DNA from: Klebsiella pneumoniae
GTDB lineage: Bacteria; Bacteroidota; Bacteroidia; Flavobacteriales; Flavobacteriaceae
Reading direction: 5' to 3'
Length of the DNA: 10,236 nucleotides
Assembly (NCBI GenBank): GCA_943325355.2
Contig: CALPPA020000049.1
Location: forward strand, 1-10,236
The notes under the pieces were generated by a model. It searched no databases. It saw only the letters and a program-made list of their open reading frames with translations, and had not been told where the DNA came from. A program made the translations under genes and the position numbers. Of the stretch, positions 6,081 to 10,236 are shown piece after piece. The stretch's first letter is position 1, and the number at the start of each line of letters is the position of its first letter.

Positions 6081-6392
6081 ATGATAATTTACAACGTTAC
6101 CACAAACATACACGAAAGCGTTCGCGAAAAATGGATGATTTGGATGCAACACAAACACATTCCTGAAATGTTGGCCACGGGAAAATTCTCCTCGGCAAGA
6201 ATGGTTCGTGTTTTAATTGAGGAAGAAATGGGGGGAACAACTTATTCGGTTCAATATATAACCGACAGCAAGGAAACTTTGGACAACTATTATCAAGAAG
6301 ATGCGCCAAAATTGCGTGACGAAGCCCTTCAATTATTTGGAGATAAAATGCTCTCTTTTAGAACGGAACTGGAATTGATTTCTGAACATTAA
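6081..6392 (+). CDS. DUF4286 family small protein
   Basis: A 103-residue protein without signal peptide or membrane segment, so probably cytoplasmic. The sequence [20 protein letters not shown] followed by [19 protein letters not shown] (about 26-44) and the [18 protein letters not shown] strand-helix (about 55-72) match the DUF4286 family as I recall it. The pattern suggests a small ferredoxin-like, dimeric alpha/beta barrel resembling antibiotic-biosynthesis-monooxygenase or NIPSNAP-like folds. No biochemical function is established to my knowledge. It sits eight bases before rsmA on the same strand, an arrangement that suggests co-transcription and perhaps a link to ribosome maturation (inference). 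The leader contains the 8-base periodic repeat, so the start of this transcript could be controlled by RNA structure. The ATG at 6081 opens directly into the conserved first strand. Confidence 0.85.
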   Translation: MIIYNVTTNIHESVREKWMIWMQHKHIPEMLATGKFSSARMVRVLIEEEMGGTTYSVQYITDSKETLDNYYQEDAPKLRDEALQLFGDKMLSFRTELELISEH

Positions 6393-6400
6393 ACAAAGAA

Positions 6401-7180
6401 ATGGAAAAAGTAAAAGCCAAAAAACACCTCGGACAGCATTTCTTGAAAGACGAAAGCGTAGCAAAAAACATCGCCGACACTTTGAATCTTGAAGGTTATG
6501 ATGATGTATTGGAAATCGGGCCAGGAATGGGAGTTCTAACCAAGTATTTATTGGAAAAACCAATCAATACTTACGTTATCGAAATCGACACTGAATCAGT
6601 AGATTATTTAGATGCCAATTACCCCAAATTACAAGGGAAAATCATCTCCAAAGATTTCCTGAAATACGATGTTAAAGACGTTTTCGGTGGAAAGCAGTTT
6701 GGGATAATCGGGAATTTTCCATACAATATTTCTACACAAATTGTTTTTCGAACATTAGAATTGCGCCATCAAATTCCGGAATTTGCAGGAATGTTTCAGA
6801 AAGAAGTGGCTGAACGCATCTGCGAGAAAAAAGGAAGTAAAACCTACGGAATTCTGTCGGTTTTGGCACAAGCCTTTTATGATGCCGAATATTTATTCAC
6901 CGTTGATGAACACGTTTTTATTCCGCCACCAAAGGTGAAATCTGGAGTTTTGCGTTTGCGTAGAAAGGAAGATTATAGTTTGCCTTGTGGTGAAAAGTTG
7001 TTTTTTACGGTGGTAAAAACTGCTTTTCAGCAGCGCAGAAAAACCTTGAGAAATAGTTTAAAAACACTAAATTTGTCCGATAGTTTAAGAGAAGACGAAG
7101 TTTTTAACCTTCGCCCAGAACAACTTAGCGTTGAACAATTTATCGAATTGACCCAAAAAATAGAAGCCGATGGAGTTTAA
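6401..7180 (+). CDS. rsmA: 16S rRNA (adenine1518-N6/adenine1519-N6)-dimethyltransferase
   Basis: KsgA/Dim1 enzyme that dimethylates two adjacent adenines in the 3' helix 45 loop of 16S rRNA using S-adenosylmethionine, late in small-subunit assembly. The 259-residue length is normal. The N-terminal KKHLGQHFL (7-15) is the family opening. The SAM-binding motif I is [12 protein letters not shown] (36-47), and the acidic residue after the second strand is E61 in VIEID. The catalytic motif IV is GNFPYNIS (104-111), with phenylalanine where many bacteria have leucine; N105-P107-Y108 are kept. FQKEVAER (132-139) and [10 protein letters not shown] (174-183) complete the fold, and the C-terminal helical domain carries [13 protein letters not shown]. 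The stop codon lies inside mgtE, an 11-base overlap, so translation of the two is probably coupled. The leader from DUF4286 is eight bases. Confidence 0.97.
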   Translation: MEKVKAKKHLGQHFLKDESVAKNIADTLNLEGYDDVLEIGPGMGVLTKYLLEKPINTYVIEIDTESVDYLDANYPKLQGKIISKDFLKYDVKDVFGGKQFGIIGNFPYNISTQIVFRTLELRHQIPEFAGMFQKEVAERICEKKGSKTYGILSVLAQAFYDAEYLFTVDEHVFIPPPKVKSGVLRLRRKEDYSLPCGEKLFFTVVKTAFQQRRKTLRNSLKTLNLSDSLREDEVFNLRPEQLSVEQFIELTQKIEADGV

Positions 7181-8522
7181 AATCAGCAAAGAACTAATTC
7201 AAGAATTAGAGCAACTTATTCAAAGTAAAAACGACCAGCAGTTGGAAGTTTTATTGAATGACTTGCACCATGCTGATATTGCCGAAATTCTAGATGAGCT
7301 CGATATTGATGAAGCCACCTACATTTTTAAGGTTTTAGATAGCGAAAAAACCGCCGAAATTCTGCTGGAATTAGAAGATGATTTACGGGAGAAAATATTA
7401 AGTCGACTTTCGCCAAAAGAAATTGCAGAAGAGCTGGACGAGCTCGAAACAAATGATGCAGCTGATATTATTGCCGAACTTTCGCAAAGCAAAAAGCAGG
7501 AAGTAATCTCCGAGCTTCAAGACGTTGAACATGCCAAAGACATTGTCGATTTGCTTCGTTATGACGAAGATACTGCGGGTGGAATTATGCACAAAGAGTT
7601 AGTAAAAGTAAATGAAAATTGGAATGTTTTTACTTGTATCAAGCAAATGCGAATCCAAGCCGAAAACATCTCCAGAGTTCATTCTATTTATGTTGTAGAT
7701 GATGAAGATAGATTATTAGGAAGATTGTCATTAAAGGATTTGTTGACAACTTCTGCAAAAACACCTATTAGTGAAGTATACATCAAAAAATTAAATTCTG
7801 TCAAGGTAGATACTGAGGATGTTGAGGTAGCCCGAATTATGCAAAAATACGATTTAGAAGCCATTCCAGTTATTGACGAATTGGGGCGATTGGTAGGCCG
7901 AATCACCATCGATGACATTGTAGACGTAATCAAGGACGAAGCAACAGAGGATTATCAATTAGCCGCCGGTATCTCGCAAGACGTTGAGGCCGATGACAGC
8001 ATTCTGGAGTTGACAAAAGCGCGTCTGCCTTGGTTGGTTCTGGCGCTTTTAGGAGGATTTATTTCAGTAAAAGTTCTTGGATTATTTGGAGACGCAATGC
8101 TCCAACACGGAAATTTATTCTTTTTCACACCACTAATCGCTGCAATGGCTGGAAATGTGGGTGTACAATCATCGGCAATTATTGTCCAAGGTTTGGCCAA
8201 TGATACTTTGAGTGGTTCCTTGTTCAACCGACTGATAAAAGAAGTTTCCTTGAGTTTGTTTAACGGAATAATTCTAGCCACAATATTATTTTTGGGAAGT
8301 CATTTTCTTTTAAATGTAGAAGTTATTATTGGCGTTATTGTCACAATAGCATTAGTATCAGTAATTATTATCGCATCGCTAATCGGAACATTTGTTCCTA
8401 TATTATTGGATAAATTTGGTATTGATCCAGCACTCGCAACAGGCCCGTTTATAACTACTAGCAATGATATTTTTGGTATACTTATTTATTTTACAATAGC
8501 GAGATTGATTTTAGGATTTTAA
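7170..8522 (+). CDS. mgtE: Magnesium transporter MgtE
   Basis: Inner-membrane homodimeric Mg2+ channel gated by internal Mg2+. At 450 residues it equals the Thermus thermophilus protein. The parts are in the usual order: a charged helical N domain (about 1-130, repeated DxAEIL/LEELD segments), two CBS domains (about 138-195 and 200-258, with DTAGGIM at 134-140 and [21 protein letters not shown] at the end), a plug helix (about 260-285), and five membrane helices near 286-306, 316-340, 358-380, 387-411 and 425-449. The pore signatures are present: [15 protein letters not shown] (321-335) and [18 protein letters not shown] (419-436), with D433 at the place of the Mg2+-selectivity aspartate. No M-box or other riboswitch precedes it; it starts inside rsmA. 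Regulation is therefore likely at protein level by the CBS/N domains plus the operon promoter. The next gene follows after ten bases. Confidence 0.97.
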   Translation: MEFKISKELIQELEQLIQSKNDQQLEVLLNDLHHADIAEILDELDIDEATYIFKVLDSEKTAEILLELEDDLREKILSRLSPKEIAEELDELETNDAADIIAELSQSKKQEVISELQDVEHAKDIVDLLRYDEDTAGGIMHKELVKVNENWNVFTCIKQMRIQAENISRVHSIYVVDDEDRLLGRLSLKDLLTTSAKTPISEVYIKKLNSVKVDTEDVEVARIMQKYDLEAIPVIDELGRLVGRITIDDIVDVIKDEATEDYQLAAGISQDVEADDSILELTKARLPWLVLALLGGFISVKVLGLFGDAMLQHGNLFFFTPLIAAMAGNVGVQSSAIIVQGLANDTLSGSLFNRLIKEVSLSLFNGIILATILFLGSHFLLNVEVIIGVIVTIALVSVIIIASLIGTFVPILLDKFGIDPALATGPFITTSNDIFGILIYFTIARLILGF

Positions 8523-8532
8523 AAACATACAA

Positions 8533-9309
8533 ATGAAAGTACACATTATAGGAGGAGGAAATCTTGGAGTTTCCATAGCACTGGGGTTAACTCGTTTTTC
8601 GAAAGATAACCAAATCACCATAACCAGGAGGAATACAACAAGCATTCTTCACTTGGAGGAATTGGGCGTTACTGTTTCAACGGATAACAAACATAACATT
8701 CAAGAAGCTGATATTATTATTCTGACCATAAAACCATATCAGGTAAGCATCGTTTTGGCCGAAATTCTTCCCGTAATTTCTAACAAAGTAATTGCTTCTG
8801 CTGTAAGTGGATTGTCTATTGAAGCACTTCAAAATAAGATTGGAGACACACATCACGCCATCCGAATTATGCCCAACATTGCAGCTCAATTTGGCGCATC
8901 GGCGACATGTATTGCTTTTAATGAAAAAGACAAAGATAAGGCTCAAAATGTAGTAGCTCTTTTCCAAGAGCTAGGAACGGCTCCTATTATTGACGAAAAA
9001 TTAATGGATGCGGCTACAGTTTTAGCAGCTAGCGGAACGGCTTTTGCCTTGCGGTACATTCGCGCTTCGATGCAAGCTGGTATCGAAATAGGATTCGATT
9101 GGAAAACGGCTTTAGCAATATCAGCACAAACGGTAAAAGGAGCTGCCGAAATGATTATGGAAGAAAACGTTCATCCAGAACAGTTAATCGATAGAGTGAC
9201 AACACCACAAGGCTGCACCATTGCTGGATTAAACGAAATGGAAATGCACGGATTCAGTTCATCATTGATTAGAGGAATCAAGACTTCTTTGAAACAAATC
9301 AAGGGATAA
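8533..9309 (+). CDS. proC: Pyrroline-5-carboxylate reductase
   Basis: Cytoplasmic enzyme that reduces 1-pyrroline-5-carboxylate to proline with NAD(P)H, the last step of proline synthesis. The 258-residue protein opens with the dinucleotide loop IIGGGNLG (5-12), then TRRN after the second strand (31-34), which suits NADPH. TIKPYQV (65-71), SAVSGLS (89-95) and RIMPN (111-115) follow. The C-terminal dimer/substrate half has ASGTAFALRYIRA (166-178) and RVTTPQGCTIAGL (221-233), where many bacteria have SGSGPAY and TSPGGTTI. The fold and positions match P5C reductase, but these changes make the assignment slightly less certain than for a textbook ProC. The ATG at 8533 comes ten bases after mgtE with an A-rich leader, so it is the last gene of the DUF4286-rsmA-mgtE operon. 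It is followed by a strong bidirectional terminator. Confidence 0.9.
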   Translation: MKVHIIGGGNLGVSIALGLTRFSKDNQITITRRNTTSILHLEELGVTVSTDNKHNIQEADIIILTIKPYQVSIVLAEILPVISNKVIASAVSGLSIEALQNKIGDTHHAIRIMPNIAAQFGASATCIAFNEKDKDKAQNVVALFQELGTAPIIDEKLMDAATVLAASGTAFALRYIRASMQAGIEIGFDWKTALAISAQTVKGAAEMIMEENVHPEQLIDRVTTPQGCTIAGLNEMEMHGFSSSLIRGIKTSLKQIKG

Positions 9310-9326
9310 TATTTACATAAAAATCA

Positions 9327-9363
9327 AAAAAGGGAATTTATTAATTTGCTAAATTCCCTTTTT
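9327..9363. terminator. Bidirectional intrinsic terminator between proC and nhaA
   Basis: AAAAAGGGAATTTA (9327-9340) pairs perfectly with TAAATTCCCTTTTT (9350-9363) around a nine-base loop. The T-run on the right serves proC. The matching A-run on the left gives a T-run on the minus strand and so serves nhaA. It lies 18 bases after the proC stop and 20 bases after the nhaA stop, exactly where two convergent units need it. Confidence 0.93.
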
Positions 9364-9382
9364 GTATTTATTTAAATTCTAA

Positions 9383-10236
9383 TTATTCTTTTTGAGGAGT
9401 TAATGATTCTTGAACGGGAATTTTTAAACTGAATTTTAACCAAAAGAAACCCATAGTTCCCGCAATAAAAGACGCAATCAAAATAGCAATTTTTGAATAG
9501 GTGATCACATCTTCCCCATCATTTTTGAAGGCCAACAGCGTAATAAAAATGGACATTGTAAACCCAATTCCTCCCAACATTCCCGCGCCAATAATATTTT
9601 TCCATTTTAAATCTTTAGGCAAAGTACAAAAGCCTAAACTCACTCCTAAGAGAGAAAAAAGAAAGATTCCCAAAGGTTTTCCAATGACAAGTCCCAATAG
9701 AATTCCAAGCGAATTAGAATGACTTAAACCATCACTCCAATTAGAATCTATGGCGATACAAGTATTGGCAACAGCAAACAAAGGGAGGATTAAAAACGCC
9801 ACAGGTTTGTGCAGAAAATGTTGAAGAATATAAGAAGGAGATTTTTTTCTTCCGTCTCCAAAAGGAATAACAAAAGCGAGTAAAACTCCAGTAATAGTCG
9901 CGTGAACACCAGAATTTAGCATAAAATACCACATTGCAATTCCACCAATCAAGTAGGGAATCAGGTTGTAAATCTTCAATCTATTTAAAATAAATAAACC
10001 TCCCATAATGCCTAAAGCAATGGCTAAATTCACAAAAGCAATGGATGTTGTATAGAATACGGCAATCACGATAATGGCTCCCAAGTCGTCAATTACAGCA
10101 AGTGCTGTTAGGAATATTTTTAAGGATGAAGGAACACGACTTCCTAAAAGAGACAAAATTCCTATGGCAAATGCAATGTCCGTCGCCATTGGTATTCCTG
10201 CTCCGTTTTGGGTTATGGTTCCGAAATTCAATAATA
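9383..10236 (-). CDS. nhaA: Na+/H+ antiporter NhaA, C-terminal part (5' end beyond window)
   Basis: Inner-membrane electrogenic antiporter that exports Na+ (or Li+) in exchange for protons and sets pH and sodium tolerance. The 283 visible residues cover the second half or more; roughly the first 115 residues are missing at the window edge. The cation site is intact: PMATDIAFAIG carries the aspartate matching E. coli D133. IDDLGA, exactly 30 residues later, carries the D163-D164 pair. VIGKPLG has the lysine matching K300, 167 residues after the first aspartate as in E. coli. SGVHAT and GGIGFTMSIF are also typical. About eight hydrophobic helices are visible. The TTG at 10229-10231 is not the start, since the frame continues open to the edge. 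The gene converges on proC and shares its terminator. The tail ends in PVQESLTPQKE, a short polar extension. Confidence 0.96.
   Translation of the reverse strand, partial: LLNFGTITQNGAGIPMATDIAFAIGILSLLGSRVPSSLKIFLTALAVIDDLGAIIVIAVFYTTSIAFVNLAIALGIMGGLFILNRLKIYNLIPYLIGGIAMWYFMLNSGVHATITGVLLAFVIPFGDGRKKSPSYILQHFLHKPVAFLILPLFAVANTCIAIDSNWSDGLSHSNSLGILLGLVIGKPLGIFLFSLLGVSLGFCTLPKDLKWKNIIGAGMLGGIGFTMSIFITLLAFKNDGEDVITYSKIAILIASFIAGTMGFFWLKFSLKIPVQESLTPQKE

Noticed and set aside
6393..7169. Mg2+ riboswitch (M-box) upstream of mgtE
   Set aside because: mgtE starts inside rsmA, so no non-coding leader exists for a riboswitch.
7955..8281. Minus-strand frame of 108 codons inside mgtE
   Set aside because: It is antisense to the CBS and pore regions of MgtE and has no domain features or start context.
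9501..9722. Plus-strand frame of 73 codons inside nhaA
   Set aside because: It is antisense to a well-conserved membrane protein and lacks family features; it is a by-product of codon use.
10229..10231. TTG as a possible start of NhaA
   Set aside because: The same frame is open to the window edge, and about 115 N-terminal residues of the family, including earlier membrane helices, are missing. The gene is cut, not short.

Overview
The window looks like chromosomal DNA of a Bacteroidota bacterium, most likely Flavobacterium or a close relative. The reasons are AT-rich DNA, weak ribosome binding sites, -7 boxes of the Bacteroidota form TAnnTTTG, an F-S-Q signal-peptide end, a DUF4286 gene, and protein sequences that read as flavobacterial. 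Genus is an inference from composition and protein style; no 16S or other marker is present. Most of the window is housekeeping. I do not see a convincing new multi-gene system.

Layout. (1) 1-581, minus: the first 193 codons of methionyl-tRNA synthetase (metG), cut by the window edge. (2) 582-2135: a very AT-rich accessory stretch. It holds a patchwork of what look like dispersed intergenic repeats, a perfect 12-bp hairpin, one orphan ATP-grasp enzyme gene on the minus strand (964-1800, GTG start), and a 335-base gap with only promoter-like boxes. (3) 2136-2647, plus: a 51-residue very basic small protein, then a CDGSH iron-sulfur protein closed by a good intrinsic terminator. A second strong hairpin lies between it and serS. 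(4) 2851-4122: seryl-tRNA synthetase (serS). (5) 4221-5999: an exported TPR protein behind a 9-mer-based inverted repeat. (6) 6081-9309: a tight run of DUF4286 protein, rsmA (16S rRNA dimethyladenosine transferase), mgtE (Mg2+ channel/transporter) and a proC-type pyrroline-5-carboxylate reductase, with gaps of 8 bases, an 11-base overlap, and 10 bases. The array ends at a bidirectional terminator. (7) 9383-10236, minus: the C-terminal two thirds or more of the Na+/H+ antiporter NhaA, convergent with that operon and cut by the window edge.

How the genes relate. Two aminoacyl-tRNA synthetases and an rRNA methylase serve translation, MgtE and NhaA handle Mg2+ and Na+/H+ balance, and ProC completes proline synthesis. 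The rsmA-mgtE overlap implies translational coupling of a ribosome-maturation enzyme and a Mg2+ transporter; any functional meaning is inference. The most unusual DNA is non-coding: two intergenic inverted repeats built from short tandem words, 9-nt words before the TPR gene and an 8-nt register before the DUF4286 gene. The second can form two mutually exclusive 12-bp hairpins. The orphan ATP-grasp gene in its AT-rich island is the best candidate for acquired DNA.
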